Origin: Muribaculaceae bacterium | GTDB taxonomy: Bacteria; Bacteroidota; Bacteroidia; Bacteroidales; Muribaculaceae | Assembly: GCA_017557425.1 (NCBI GenBank) | Contig: JAFYYU010000017.1 | Location: 124,001-188,000, forward strand | Direction of reading: 5' to 3' | DNA: 64,000 bases | Shown here: in pieces, positions 17,464-26,690 of the stretch | Layout of the letters: each line of letters begins with the position of its first letter | Numbering within the stretch: the first letter of the stretch is position 1 | The notes under the pieces: generated by a model | What the model saw: only the letters and a program-made list of their open reading frames with translations | Told to the model about the DNA's origin: nothing | The model's database searches: none | Program-made: the position numbers and the translations under genes

Positions 17464-18042
17464 TCACCGCGAAAAAACCTTCATGTAGGCCTCGGCCTTC
17501 TTTTCCAACGCCAATGGATAAGCTCGGGAACTCGAAGGCATCCGCCACAACGTAATGGGATGTCTTCCGACTTGACAAGCCACGGGCACACCTATAGCCG
17601 GCAATTCCACTCCTACCTGCGCCGCAATTACACCCGTCGCCTTCTCGCCTGTTGTAATAACATGGGATATAGTCGGGTTTTCATCAAGCAGGGCGGTTAA
17701 ATCTATCGGCTCTACAATCTCAAGGAACTTGTCGCTTGCGTTGCCCTTCAAGCGGCGCACAGCCATCCCCGTGTCCCACAATGCAATACGCTCCCGGTTC
17801 AGCAAGGACTTGATGGCGTCAAGATCAAACCGTTTTTGTTCTTTATTCCACATTGCATCACGGTCACCATAAAAGATAAGACCCATGATTCGCCAGAAAT
17901 CATTAGTTCGGTTGGGATAATAAAAAACCATTGACCAACGGTGCTCCTGGGGCGGGAATGTGCCCAGGAAAAGATATCTAGCGTCCTCAGGGATAAATGG
18001 CTTCCACGGATGCCGTTCAACGGGTTGTGGTTTGTCGTTCAT
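17464..18042 (-). CDS. Uracil-DNA-glycosylase-superfamily protein
   Basis: 192-aa protein of the UDG superfamily, nearest to small mismatch-type (MUG/TDG-like) or family-4-like enzymes. FLGTFPPQEHRW near residues 25-36 occupies the place of the water-activating loop, and the C-terminal loop WRMPSSSRAYP near 166-176 occupies that of the DNA-intercalating motif. It probably removes deaminated or mispaired bases in repair. It is a single gene, 75 bases from the divergent HU-SPOR start region. The usual Asn/Asp general base of motif 1 is not obvious in LGTFPP, so activity should be treated as unproven. Confidence 0.75.
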   Translation of the reverse strand: MNDKPQPVERHPWKPFIPEDARYLFLGTFPPQEHRWSMVFYYPNRTNDFWRIMGLIFYGDRDAMWNKEQKRFDLDAIKSLLNRERIALWDTGMAVRRLKGNASDKFLEIVEPIDLTALLDENPTISHVITTGEKATGVIAAQVGVELPAIGVPVACQVGRHPITLWRMPSSSRAYPLALEKKAEAYMKVFSR

Positions 18043-18116
18043 GCTGCAAAGAAAAGGAAAAAAAGGTCACGCTTGATGTTTTTTTTCAAAAAAACCTCTA
18101 TTATCGCAATTTTTAC

Positions 18117-18124
18117 TAACTTTG
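18117..18124 (+). promoter_or_regulatory. Putative -7 element of the export lipoprotein gene
   Basis: TAACTTTG fits TAnnTTTG, 38 bases before the ATG. No clear TTG upstream. Confidence 0.45.
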
Positions 18125-18161
18125 CAGGTTAGAAGAATATAATCATTAAAAAACAAGAAAT

Positions 18162-18983
18162 ATGAAAATCCGTAACTTACTTTTGCTCGCAGCAACTGCA
18201 CTGATGTTTGTCGCATGTACGACTGAAAAGGATATTCCTTACTTGACTAATATCGATGACATCCCCGCTGCAGCGCTCGCCGCGGTAACAACCCAAGCTG
18301 GCGACTTCACCATCAAACCTGGCGACATGTTGCAGATCAGCGTTTCTGCATCCAATGCCGACGCTGTTAAACCATTCAACAAGATACAGTATGTGTTAAA
18401 CACTATGGGTGGCAGCAGTGGCGGCTACACTATGATGGGTGATAACTCTACAGTATTTTACTTAGTTGATGATAATGGTAACATCGATTTTCCCGTTTTG
18501 GGCAAACTGCATGTCTCGGGCATGACCAAGAAATCGATTGAGGAATATGTAGCTTCCCTTATCTATCCGCGTTATTTGACCGAGATGCCCAGCGTCGATT
18601 GCCGTATCCAAAACTTCCAGGTCTATTGCTTAGGTGAATTCGGAAAATCTGGTGTAGTTACCGCTGAGAATGGACGCCTCAACCTGATTGAAGCTATTGC
18701 CAGGGCGGGCGACTTGACACTGCAAGGACGTCGTGACAACATTTTACTTATCCGTACCGATGCGTCTGGTCAGCGCATTATCAAACGTTTCAATCTGCAG
18801 GATGCAAAAATTATGGCCATTCCTGAGTTTGAGTTGCAGCAAAACGACATCCTATATGTACAGCCGTCTGTTTACAAGGCACGTTCAGCATGGAGTATGC
18901 CTCCTATCTACTCTACGGCTGTCAGCATGATGGGTACAGCTATGTCACTCATCACATTCATCACCGTATTGGCTAAGAAATAA
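18162..18983 (+). CDS. Polysaccharide export lipoprotein, Wza/BexD-like
   Basis: 273-aa outer-membrane lipoprotein (lipobox FVAC, Cys19) of the polysaccharide export family. Residues about 45-140 are the poly-export (PES) domain (FTIKPGDMLQISVSA, DDNGNIDFPVLGKLHVSGMTK). About 145-235 is an SLBB-like domain (QVYCLGEFGKSGVVTAENGRLNLIEAIARAG). The C-terminus has a hydrophobic segment (MMGTAMSLITFITVLAK), expected to be the membrane-spanning helix. Family members form the export channel for capsule or EPS together with a Wzc-like co-polymerase. Here the gene is single, with its own promoter and a strong terminator and no Wzc or glycosyltransferase beside it. Confidence 0.9.
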   Translation: MKIRNLLLLAATALMFVACTTEKDIPYLTNIDDIPAAALAAVTTQAGDFTIKPGDMLQISVSASNADAVKPFNKIQYVLNTMGGSSGGYTMMGDNSTVFYLVDDNGNIDFPVLGKLHVSGMTKKSIEEYVASLIYPRYLTEMPSVDCRIQNFQVYCLGEFGKSGVVTAENGRLNLIEAIARAGDLTLQGRRDNILLIRTDASGQRIIKRFNLQDAKIMAIPEFELQQNDILYVQPSVYKARSAWSMPPIYSTAVSMMGTAMSLITFITVLAKK

Positions 18984-19010
18984 TATTATTAGACTACGAT
19001 ATCAAGTCTT

Positions 19011-19043
19011 GCGGCTCGTCAATCGACGGGCCGCATTTCTTTT
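19011..19043 (+). terminator. Terminator of the export lipoprotein gene
   Basis: GCGGCTCGTC (19011-19020) pairs over 10 bp with GACGGGCCGC (19025-19034, one G-T pair), then ATTTCTTTT. Confidence 0.85.
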
Positions 19044-19129
19044 GCTGACAAAATGGCAGAACACCCTCCATTGGCACAAGTGTTGAGGGAATCACCTCGT
19101 GAGTGAAACACCCAAAATAAGCAAATGAA

Positions 19130-19137
19130 AGGAGAAA
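19130..19137 (+). promoter_or_regulatory. Shine-Dalgarno-like ribosome binding site of clpB
   Basis: GAAAGGAG lies about 8-10 bases before the clpB ATG. Most genes in this window have no such purine motif, so clpB stands out. Confidence 0.55.
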
Positions 19138-19144
19138 CAACGAT

Positions 19145-21733
19145 ATGAATTTCAACAATTTTACTATTAAAGCACAAGAGGTAGTCCAAAAAGCCGTGCT
19201 GCTCACCCGTTCGAGCGGTAATCAGGCTGTCGAGCCAGAGCATCTGCTCAAGGCTCTTATGACCGAGGGCGATGCCATCGTGCGTTTCATTTTCCAGAAA
19301 CTGGACATCAATCAGGCTAATGTGGAACGGGCGCTGGAAGCCGCATTACAAATACTACCGCGGGTCAGTGGAGGTGAACCCTACCTGAGCAACGATACCA
19401 GCAAAGCACTGGAAAGAGCCAATGACATCGCCAGCAAGAGTGGAGACCAATACGTCACCGTTGAGGCTATTCTGATGGCGTTGTTCGAGGTCAAATCAAC
19501 GGCATCGGCTATTCTTAAAGACGCTGGAATGACACATAACGACCTCAAGGCCGCCATCGACGAGTTGCGCAAAGGCAAAAACGCCACCTCAGAGAGCGCC
19601 GAAGAGCAGTACAATGCCTTGAGCAAATATGCCGTCAACCTTAACGAGCGTGCTCGTCAAGGCAAACTCGACCCTGTTATCGGCCGTGATGACGAAATCA
19701 GACGCGTATTGCAGATCCTGAGTCGACGCACCAAAAACAATCCCATACTTATAGGTGAGCCAGGAACTGGCAAGACCGCCATTGTTGAGGGTTTGGCACA
19801 GCGCATAGTTCGAGGTGATGTACCCGAGAACCTGAAGCGCAAGCAGGTCTATTCGCTCGATATGGGAGCGCTGATTGCCGGCGCCAAGTATCAAGGCGAG
19901 TTTGAGGAACGCCTCAAATCGGTCATCAACGAGATTACTCAGGCCGAGGGCGAAATCATCCTGTTCATCGACGAGATCCACACCCTCGTGGGTGCTGGAA
20001 AGAGCAGCGGAGCCATGGATGCCGCCAATATCCTGAAGCCCGCACTGGCACGTGGCGACCTGCGCAGCATCGGCGCCACGACCCTCGACGAGTACCAAAA
20101 GTATTTTGAAAAGGACAAAGCCCTCGAACGTCGTTTCCAGATTGTTATGGTCGATGAGCCCGACGAAGAGAGTTCGGTAGCCATCCTACGTGGCCTAAAA
20201 GAGAAATACGAGAATCACCACAAGGTGCGCATCAAAGACGACGCCATCATCGCCGCCGTGCAGCTAAGCCAACGCTACATCAACGATCGCTTCCTGCCCG
20301 ACAAGGCCATCGACCTGATTGATGAAGCCGCCGCCAAATTGCGCATCGAGATGGACAGTGTACCCCAGGGACTTGACGAGATTTCCCGCAAGATTTCTCA
20401 GCTTGAGATTGAACGTGCCGCCATCAAGCGGGACGGCGACGAGGCACGCATCTCAGACCTGGATAAGCAGATTGCAGACCTCAAAGACCGCGAAAGCGAC
20501 TACAACGCCAAGTGGAAAAGCGAGAAAGAGTTGATCAACAAGATTCAGCAAAATAAAATCGACATCGAGCAACTCAACTTTGAGGCTGAACGAGCCGAGC
20601 GCAACGGAGACTACGGCCGCGTGGCTGAAATCCGCTACTCGCTGATTAAGCAGAAGCAAGACGATAATGCGACCTACCAGCAACAGTTGCGCGACATGCA
20701 GGGCGACAAAGCGCTCATCAAGGAGGAGGTCGACAGCGACGACATCGCCGAGATTGTTTCCCGCTGGACGGGAATTCCCGTGACCAAAATGCTCCAAAGT
20801 GAGAAAGAGAAACTTCTTCATCTCGAAGAGGAACTCCACAAGCGCGTCGTGGGACAGGACGATGCCATCAAAGCCATCAGCGACGCCGTGCGCCGCAGCC
20901 GCGCTGGCCTAAACGACCCACGCCGTCCAATAGGCTCATTCATCTTCCTGGGCACCACTGGTGTGGGCAAGACCGAGCTGGCAAAGGCATTGGCCGATTA
21001 CATGTTCAACGACGAGAACATGATGACACGCATCGACATGAGCGAGTACCAAGAGAAATTCTCGGTGACCAGGCTCATCGGCTCGCCTCCTGGCTATGTC
21101 GGTTATGAGGAGGGCGGACAGTTGACCGAGGCTGTCAGGCGCAAGCCCTACTCGGTCGTCCTGTTTGACGAGATTGAGAAGGCCAACCCCGATGTATTCA
21201 ACGTGTTGCTGCAAGTGCTCGATGACGGCCGCCTCACCGACAATAAAGGGCGCACAGTCAACTTCAAGAACACCATCATCATCATGACCAGCAACTTGGG
21301 CTCCAGCCTCATCCGTGAACGCTTCGAGCACTTGACCGCTGAAAATCGCGACGAGATTATCCGCCACACCCGCGATGATGTGATGGAGATGCTCAAGAAG
21401 AGTATCCGTCCCGAGTTCCTCAACCGTATCGACGAGATCATCATGTTCACTCCACTCGATGAGGAGCAGATCCGCCAGATTGTCACTATGCAGCTCACAG
21501 GCGTCAAGAAGATGCTTGCCAAGAACGGTATCACGCTGGAGGTTACCGATAGCGCCATCAGTTTGCTTGGCAGGGCTGGCTACGACCCTGAGTTTGGCGC
21601 ACGTCCCGTCAAGCGTGCTATCCAGGCCATGGTACTCAACCAGCTCAGCAAGGACATCATTGCCGCTCGGGTCAGCCGCGAACGTCCCATCATCATCGAC
21701 GCCGAAGGCGACCATCTCATCTTCAAGAACTGA
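19145..21733 (+). CDS. clpB: ATP-dependent disaggregase ClpB
   Basis: 862-aa Hsp100 disaggregase that works with DnaK to recover aggregated proteins. Domains in order: Clp-N repeat (about 1-145), first AAA+ with Walker A GEPGTGKT near 204 and [14 protein letters not shown] near 278, coiled-coil M domain (about 405-520), second AAA+ with GTTGVGKT near 602, and the C-terminal D2-small domain. Length is normal. The start is preceded by AAAGGAG about 10 bases upstream, a Shine-Dalgarno sequence that is uncommon in Bacteroidales. No TAnnTTTG promoter or CIRCE element was seen just upstream, so a heat-shock or other regulator site remains unidentified. It is monocistronic, with a terminator after it. 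Confidence 0.97.
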   Translation: MNFNNFTIKAQEVVQKAVLLTRSSGNQAVEPEHLLKALMTEGDAIVRFIFQKLDINQANVERALEAALQILPRVSGGEPYLSNDTSKALERANDIASKSGDQYVTVEAILMALFEVKSTASAILKDAGMTHNDLKAAIDELRKGKNATSESAEEQYNALSKYAVNLNERARQGKLDPVIGRDDEIRRVLQILSRRTKNNPILIGEPGTGKTAIVEGLAQRIVRGDVPENLKRKQVYSLDMGALIAGAKYQGEFEERLKSVINEITQAEGEIILFIDEIHTLVGAGKSSGAMDAANILKPALARGDLRSIGATTLDEYQKYFEKDKALERRFQIVMVDEPDEESSVAILRGLKEKYENHHKVRIKDDAIIAAVQLSQRYINDRFLPDKAIDLIDEAAAKLRIEMDSVPQGLDEISRKISQLEIERAAIKRDGDEARISDLDKQIADLKDRESDYNAKWKSEKELINKIQQNKIDIEQLNFEAERAERNGDYGRVAEIRYSLIKQKQDDNATYQQQLRDMQGDKALIKEEVDSDDIAEIVSRWTGIPVTKMLQSEKEKLLHLEEELHKRVVGQDDAIKAISDAVRRSRAGLNDPRRPIGSFIFLGTTGVGKTELAKALADYMFNDENMMTRIDMSEYQEKFSVTRLIGSPPGYVGYEEGGQLTEAVRRKPYSVVLFDEIEKANPDVFNVLLQVLDDGRLTDNKGRTVNFKNTIIIMTSNLGSSLIRERFEHLTAENRDEIIRHTRDDVMEMLKKSIRPEFLNRIDEIIMFTPLDEEQIRQIVTMQLTGVKKMLAKNGITLEVTDSAISLLGRAGYDPEFGARPVKRAIQAMVLNQLSKDIIAARVSRERPIIIDAEGDHLIFKN

Positions 21734-21757
21734 ATTGTACTTAACCGTTAATAATCG

Positions 21758-21800
21758 ACGTGGGCAACCGTATTCAATACAGTTGCCCACGTTATTATTT
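21758..21800 (+). terminator. Terminator of clpB
   Basis: ACGTGGGCAAC (21758-21768) pairs with GTTGCCCACGT (21782-21792), with GTAT/ATAC pairing near the loop, then TATTATTTTC. It sits between convergent clpB and rfbC and is strongest on the plus strand. Confidence 0.85.
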
Positions 21801-21813
21801 TCAATCCTGATTA

Positions 21814-22371
21814 TCAGAAACCCAAAAAGTCGGGAGTCATGGCTTCCAGCGGAAGACCCTTCAGGTCCTTCTCGCTCAGAATCATATCCTCGCGCTTGAT
21901 GCACCAGTCGATGCCCAACTCCGGGTCGTCGAAGCGCAATGTCGCCTCACTTTGCGGGTCATACACGTTATCCACCTTGTACTGGAATTGTGCCACATCG
22001 CTCAACACGGCAAAACCATGGGCAAAACCCCGAGGAATAAACATCTGGCGCCCGTTGTCGGCACTGAGTTCCACAGCCAAGTGTCGCCCCCATGTGGGGC
22101 TGCCGTAACGCAAATCCACTATGACATCAAGGATTGTACCCTGAGTCACACGCACCAGTTTGGCCTGGCTCGAGGCTCCGCGCTGGAAATGTAAGCCACG
22201 CACCACATTGCGCGCCGACAAAGACTCGTTGTCCTGTACAAAGTCAACATGCCCCACACGGGCATCAAACTCCGCCTGCTTGAATACCTCGCAGAAGTAA
22301 CCCCTCTGGTCACCGAAGCGTTTTGGTTCGATAATCCAAACGCCCTTAATATCTTGTTCGAAAAAGGTCAT
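21814..22371 (-). CDS. rfbC: dTDP-4-dehydrorhamnose 3,5-epimerase
   Basis: 185-aa cupin epimerase acting on dTDP-4-oxo-6-deoxyglucose in dTDP-L-rhamnose synthesis. Family motifs: FCEVFKQAEF near 27, FVQDNESLSARNVVRGLHFQ (catalytic His in RGLHFQ) near 45-65, FIPRGFAHGFAVLSD near 111-125, and DPELGIDWCI near 150. It is a single gene with its own promoter, apart from rfbA at 7.8 kb. Together with that rfbA and an rfbB and rfbD elsewhere it would give dTDP-rhamnose, drawing on the same intermediate as the amino-sugar operon. Confidence 0.96.
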   Translation of the reverse strand: MTFFEQDIKGVWIIEPKRFGDQRGYFCEVFKQAEFDARVGHVDFVQDNESLSARNVVRGLHFQRGASSQAKLVRVTQGTILDVIVDLRYGSPTWGRHLAVELSADNGRQMFIPRGFAHGFAVLSDVAQFQYKVDNVYDPQSEATLRFDDPELGIDWCIKREDMILSEKDLKGLPLEAMTPDFLGF

Positions 22372-22398
22372 GCTCTATCGTTTTGCCGAATTAACGCG

Positions 22399-22429
22399 CA
22401 AAGTTAACCATTTTTGAAAAGCGATGCAA
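22399..22429 (-). promoter_or_regulatory. Promoter of rfbC
   Basis: Minus strand: TTG (22429-22427), 20 bases, TAACTTTG (22406-22399). Leader about 28 bases. Confidence 0.65.
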
Positions 22430-22449
22430 CATTATTCAAGAAAATAAAC

Positions 22450-22457
22450 TACTTTTG
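22450..22457 (+). promoter_or_regulatory. Putative -7 element of the GlmU-like gene
   Basis: TACTTTTG fits TAnnTTTG, 30 bases before the chosen ATG. No TTG at the proper distance. Confidence 0.45.
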
Positions 22458-22487
22458 CCGTCCGAAAAGAAACCTACACGCTACATC

Positions 22488-23684
22488 ATGAAGAAGAACG
22501 TACGCAATATCATCCTATTCGACGACAACGAGGTGCGCAAGCACCTGATGCCGTTCACCTACACCCGTCCCACAGCGCTGCTGCGTGTAGGCATCACCAC
22601 CATCAGCGAAAAATGGCAGTCTATGCTGGGCGAGGCGACATACAGCTACCTCACGGTACGCTACCTTAAAAAGAAATACCCGCTGCGCGTGCGCCGAACG
22701 ACCAACCTCATGGTGGCAGGGCATGTCATCCCCACGCCAGAGCTGGCTCAGCAGGTACTTGACCTAGAGCTGGGTGAGGCCCTGATGGTGGGCGAAGAGC
22801 TCATCGCCTTCAACGGTACGGCACATGATTTTGACACGCGCCACTATACCCGCATAGTGTATCCCAAGAATCTGCCCCTGATTGTCAAGCGCCTCTATGA
22901 CATCTTTGAATTTAACGGTGTTGTGCTGGCTCAGGATTTCGACCGTCTGACGGCAGGGCGCGAGTCCCAACCCCTGTCGGCGACCAATACCGTCATCGGC
23001 GACCCCTCACGCATCTTCATCGAGGAGGGTGCCTATGTCGAGGGCGCCATGCTGAACACCAACGAGGGTCCCATCTACATCGGCAAGGATGTCGAGGTAA
23101 TGGAGGGGGCCTGCATCCGCGGCGGTTTTGCCGCCTGCCATGATGCCAAGGTGCGAATCGGCGCCAAGGTCTATGGTGCGACAACCCTCGGTCCCCACGT
23201 CAAGATCGGCGGTGAGGTCGAGAACACCGTTTTTATCGGCTATAGCAACAAGGCTCACGACGGTTTCCTCGGCGATGCTGTCATCGGCGAGTGGTGCAAC
23301 ATCGGTGGCGGTACGTCGGCAAGCAACCTCAAGAACGACTACGGCGAAATCAAGTTGTGGAACTACGCCAGCAAGCGCTTTGAGCGCACGGGGCTGCAGT
23401 TCTGCGGCCTTTTCATGGGTGACCACAGCAAGATCGGCGTCAACGGCATGATCAACACGGCCACCGTCCTGGGCGTTGGCGTAAACATCCATGGCGCGGG
23501 ATTCCCCCGCAACTTCGTCGCCTCGTTCCAGGAGGGCAGTTCAGCCGCAGGATTCAAGAACGTACCCCTTGAGACCTTCTACACCATTGCCGAACGCGTC
23601 ATGGCCCGCCGCAACATCCCCCTGACCGATGTGGACCGCGATATCTACAAAGCCATCTACAACATCCGCGACCGCTACAAATAA
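22488..23684 (+). CDS. GlmU-like sugar nucleotidyltransferase/acyltransferase (alternate bacterial GlmU type)
   Basis: 398-aa protein of the family often annotated as alternate GlmU in Bacteroidetes, thought to make UDP-N-acetylglucosamine. Start set at MKKNVRNIILFDDNEVRKHLMPFTYTRP; upstream in-frame codons lie in the promoter region. The N-terminal half (about 1-190) is a diverged nucleotidyltransferase-like region without the classical GGxGTR loop. The C-terminal half (about 195-380) is a left-handed beta-helix of hexapeptide repeats (EEGAYVEGAML, IYIGKDVEVMEGACIRGG, VYGATTLGPHVKIGGEVENTVFIG). Single gene with promoter and a shared bidirectional terminator. The exact substrates are by family inference. 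Confidence 0.85.
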   Translation: MKKNVRNIILFDDNEVRKHLMPFTYTRPTALLRVGITTISEKWQSMLGEATYSYLTVRYLKKKYPLRVRRTTNLMVAGHVIPTPELAQQVLDLELGEALMVGEELIAFNGTAHDFDTRHYTRIVYPKNLPLIVKRLYDIFEFNGVVLAQDFDRLTAGRESQPLSATNTVIGDPSRIFIEEGAYVEGAMLNTNEGPIYIGKDVEVMEGACIRGGFAACHDAKVRIGAKVYGATTLGPHVKIGGEVENTVFIGYSNKAHDGFLGDAVIGEWCNIGGGTSASNLKNDYGEIKLWNYASKRFERTGLQFCGLFMGDHSKIGVNGMINTATVLGVGVNIHGAGFPRNFVASFQEGSSAAGFKNVPLETFYTIAERVMARRNIPLTDVDRDIYKAIYNIRDRYK

Positions 23685-23700
23685 ATAATTTGAAAGAGAA

Positions 23701-23742
23701 TACTTAAAAGCCTCCAAATACAAATTTGGAGGCTTTTAAGTA
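23701..23742. terminator. Bidirectional terminator
   Basis: A 19-bp perfect inverted repeat (23701-23719 with 23724-23742, loop ACAA) whose arms contain AAAAGCCTCC / GGAGGCTTTT. It lies between the convergent GlmU-like and dipeptidase genes and has a T run on both strands. Confidence 0.9.
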
Positions 23743-23758
23743 TCTATTGTGGTGGGGG

Positions 23759-25369
23759 TTAGAAGCCTTTCCAGGATTGGAGCCAGAAGTCGTGGGCCAT
23801 CTGTTGCCATCGGTAGGCTGCGGCGCCGAGGGCGTCGGTGGTGTAGTCGTTGAGGTAACGTGCGGCCTTGTCTTTATCCTGGGCGTTGAGGTCTTGCCAG
23901 GTGCGCTCTACCATGGGCAATTCGCGGAGGCCTTTCTCGAGGAAGTGGTCGCGGGCGGGCTCCAAGGTCTTGCGATAGACGCCCCAACGCAATGAGGCGA
24001 GGCGGTTGGCCTTGCGGAACTGCCACAGGACTGTGTTGTCGTCCTCGCTGCCGTGGCCGCAGAACTTCATCGAGGCGGGCAGGTCGGTGTTGCCGCAGAA
24101 GACGGGGAACCTGGGGCTCTGGCCGGGGTTGTCAAAGGCGATCCATGCCACGCCGCCCACCTCGTCGGGTAGCCAGTCACGCAACTGGATGACGGTGCTG
24201 TAAGAACACCAGGGCACGCTGACGGTGCGTGTCCATTTCATGGCCGAGTCGCCCATGGCATAGTACATGGCCAACTGCTCGTTAGTGATCCAGGGGTTGG
24301 CAACGGGTGAGACGATGCTATCGGGTTCGTTCTCGACGAGGTTGCCCTGCTTGTCTTTGCGCTTGGGGTTGGGAATGCGGTGACGGGCGCTCAGGTCGAG
24401 CGGCGTACCCTCGTAGTAGCTGCCCAGCAGTCGCGAGACGTCCTCGACACTGACTTTCTTGTCGGGCTTTACGCTCACGGGGAGGTTCTCGATGCTGTCG
24501 GTCAAATTGAGCGACGGCGCAAGCTGCTGCATGATGTAGAGTTCGCGGATGCTATAGTTCTTGACCTGCTTGAGGTAGTTGGCACCGCTGTATGCCTTCC
24601 AGAAGCAGAACGGCTCCTTGCCGTCCCACAATTTTAACTTCTTGGCGACGTCAAAGACGTTGTCCGATGCCATGTAATGGTCGGGGTCGCTGAGGTCGAG
24701 CTCACCGATGCGGGAAATGTTGGCCGAGACGGCGATTTCGTCATCGGGGATGCGCACGGCAGCCCACACGGCGCCCACCTTCTTGGGGCCAGCTCCGAAA
24801 ATCTCGAACAGCCATGCCTCGTTCTTATCGGCTATGGTGAGGCACTCCCCGCTGTCTCCATAGCCGTATTTCTCCGCCAGCTCGCCCATGAGGCGGATGG
24901 CGTCGCGGGCTGTGGCGCAGCGTTCCAGTGCGATGCGTGCGAGTTCCTCGATCATAAAGATGCCCTCCTTATTACGCAGGGTGTCGCGTCCCGAGATGGT
25001 GGTCTCGCCCATCGCGAGCTGTTTCTCGTTAAGGCAGGGATAGGCGGTGTCGAGGAAGCGGTAGGTGTGACGCACTTGCGGGATGACGCCGAGGCGCGGC
25101 ATATTGGTACTGTCCTTGGCCGACATAGTGTGGAAGCGGTTCTTATAGACGGCTGTGATGGTGTCACGCTCGTAGTCGCGGGCGGGCACTACCGCCATCC
25201 ATGTGCGGTAACGGGCGTCGCAGGTGTGCGAGGTGATAACCGAGCCGTCGGTGCTGGCACGCTTGCCCACCATGATACTGGTGCATGACTCGGTCATGCG
25301 GTCGAGTGCATCTTGGGCATTCACGGTAAAGGCCATCAAGAGGATGGCAAAAAGAAGGTTGCGTTTCAT
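23759..25369 (-). CDS. Secreted C69-family dipeptidase
   Basis: 536-aa exported Ntn-type dipeptidase (PepD/U34 family). Signal peptide ends near residue 18 (VNA|Q). Cys29 in ESCTSIMVGKRASTDGSVITSHTCD is the expected nucleophile, so further processing would be needed to expose it. GDSGECLTIADKNEAWLFEIFGAG near 172-195 is another family block. It is the last gene of a three-gene minus-strand operon, 9 bases after the alpha-fucosidase, and would release amino acids from peptides or glycopeptides in the periplasm or outside. The terminator lies 17 bases past its stop. Confidence 0.9.
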   Translation of the reverse strand: MKRNLLFAILLMAFTVNAQDALDRMTESCTSIMVGKRASTDGSVITSHTCDARYRTWMAVVPARDYERDTITAVYKNRFHTMSAKDSTNMPRLGVIPQVRHTYRFLDTAYPCLNEKQLAMGETTISGRDTLRNKEGIFMIEELARIALERCATARDAIRLMGELAEKYGYGDSGECLTIADKNEAWLFEIFGAGPKKVGAVWAAVRIPDDEIAVSANISRIGELDLSDPDHYMASDNVFDVAKKLKLWDGKEPFCFWKAYSGANYLKQVKNYSIRELYIMQQLAPSLNLTDSIENLPVSVKPDKKVSVEDVSRLLGSYYEGTPLDLSARHRIPNPKRKDKQGNLVENEPDSIVSPVANPWITNEQLAMYYAMGDSAMKWTRTVSVPWCSYSTVIQLRDWLPDEVGGVAWIAFDNPGQSPRFPVFCGNTDLPASMKFCGHGSEDDNTVLWQFRKANRLASLRWGVYRKTLEPARDHFLEKGLRELPMVERTWQDLNAQDKDKAARYLNDYTTDALGAAAYRWQQMAHDFWLQSWKGF

Positions 25370-25378
25370 ATCATCGGA

Positions 25379-26686
25379 TTATTTTAATGTGATTTCCAAA
25401 ATGGTGTCCACGCCGGTGGGGACGGCGGGAAGAGTGATGGTGACGCCGTTGCCGGTGGAGGTGCAGCGCAGTTTAGTCTTGTCGCTGAAGAGGCGGGCCT
25501 GTTTCACCTTTTTGGCGCTCAAGGGCAGGTAGATGGCATCGTCCTTGAGGTTGAGGATGTGGACATAGAGCGTGTTGCCCTTCTGGGTGGTCACTCCCCA
25601 GTCGTGGGGCGGGATGAGGCCGCCACGGGTGCCATAGATACTCTCGCCGTTAACACGCATCCATTCTCCCAGGGCATGCAGTCGCTCAACGGCCTCGGTA
25701 GGCAGACAGCCGTCGGGACGCGGTCCCACGTTGATGAGCAGGTTGCCGTTGCGGCCTGCAGCTTTGACCAACGTGCGGATGATATCGTCGCTGCTCTTGT
25801 AGTTCTTGTCGGTAATGCGATAGCCCCATGTGCGGTTCATCGTCATGCAGGTCTCGAGCGGCAGCTGGCTGATGCCGTTCTCGCCCGAGTAGCCCGCCGT
25901 ATTCTCTCCAGGCACATCCTGTTCAAAAATCTGGATATCCTCGCCAGGGAAGGGTACTTCGTGATGGTTGTTACCGATGAGACACGAGGGCTGAAGACGG
26001 TGGATGAGGGCATACTGCTCGTCAAGCTGCCAGTCAAAGGGCACCGTGTCGGCATCATGCTCCCACTTGCCGTCGAACCAGATGGCGCCAATCGGGCCGT
26101 AGTTGGTCAGCAACTCGGTCAACTGGTCGTTCATGAACTTGTAGTATTGGGGCCAGTTGGTCGTCGCGGGGTCGTGCGGCAGATCTTTCTGGTGGCGGCT
26201 CAAGGGATAGTCCAGGCGGTGCCAGTCCAGATGGGAATAGTAGAAATGCAGCTTGATGCCGTGACGCTGGCAGGCATCGGCGAGTTCCTTGAGCACGTCG
26301 CGCTTGAATGGCGTGGCATCGACGATATTGTAATCGCTGGCATTGCTCTTGAACATCGAGAAGCCGTCGTGGTGGCGCGAGGTGATGGTGATGTAGCGGG
26401 CGCCGGCGTCCTTAATGGCACGCACCCACTCGTCAGCGTTGAAGCGCGAGGGATAAAAGCCTGCAGGCAGCTGGGCATACTCATCGCGGTTGATTTTCTT
26501 GTTGAACATCACCCACTCGCCGTCGGCGAGCATGGAATAGACGCCCCAGTGGATAAAGACGCCCAGTTTGTTGTCCTGGAACTCCTGACGGGCCTTGAGG
26601 TTAGCGTCGCTGGGCACATAGGTCTGCTGGGCGGCAACGGCTATCCAAGCCACAGCCAAAAGGAGTGAAAAAACGATTCTTTTCAT
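25379..26686 (-). CDS. GH29 alpha-L-fucosidase, secreted
   Basis: 435-aa glycoside hydrolase of family GH29 that removes alpha-linked L-fucose, as from mucin or milk glycans. Start at MKRIVFSLLLAVAWIAVAAQ, a signal peptide; a longer in-frame start overlaps the upstream esterase gene. N-terminal block KLGVFIHWGVYSMLADGEWV near 40-60, SRHHDGFSMF near 100, and the nucleophile Asp205 in GAIWFDGKWEHD. The C-terminal part (about 345-435) is a short beta-sandwich. It is the middle gene of the esterase / fucosidase / dipeptidase operon (4 and 9 base gaps). The general acid Glu is not conserved by simple motif in GH29 and was not assigned. Confidence 0.93.
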   Translation of the reverse strand: MKRIVFSLLLAVAWIAVAAQQTYVPSDANLKARQEFQDNKLGVFIHWGVYSMLADGEWVMFNKKINRDEYAQLPAGFYPSRFNADEWVRAIKDAGARYITITSRHHDGFSMFKSNASDYNIVDATPFKRDVLKELADACQRHGIKLHFYYSHLDWHRLDYPLSRHQKDLPHDPATTNWPQYYKFMNDQLTELLTNYGPIGAIWFDGKWEHDADTVPFDWQLDEQYALIHRLQPSCLIGNNHHEVPFPGEDIQIFEQDVPGENTAGYSGENGISQLPLETCMTMNRTWGYRITDKNYKSSDDIIRTLVKAAGRNGNLLINVGPRPDGCLPTEAVERLHALGEWMRVNGESIYGTRGGLIPPHDWGVTTQKGNTLYVHILNLKDDAIYLPLSAKKVKQARLFSDKTKLRCTSTGNGVTITLPAVPTGVDTILEITLK

Positions 26687-26690
26687 ATTA

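Noticed and set aside
19073..19089. Sigma-54-like sequence TTGGCAC-N5-TTGAG before clpB
   Set aside because: The -12 part lacks the needed GC (TTGAG instead of TTGCA), and a single near match is expected by chance.
19052..19105. 17-codon ORF before clpB (MAEHPPLAQV...)
   Set aside because: Very short, no ribosome site or spacing argument, nothing to separate it from chance.
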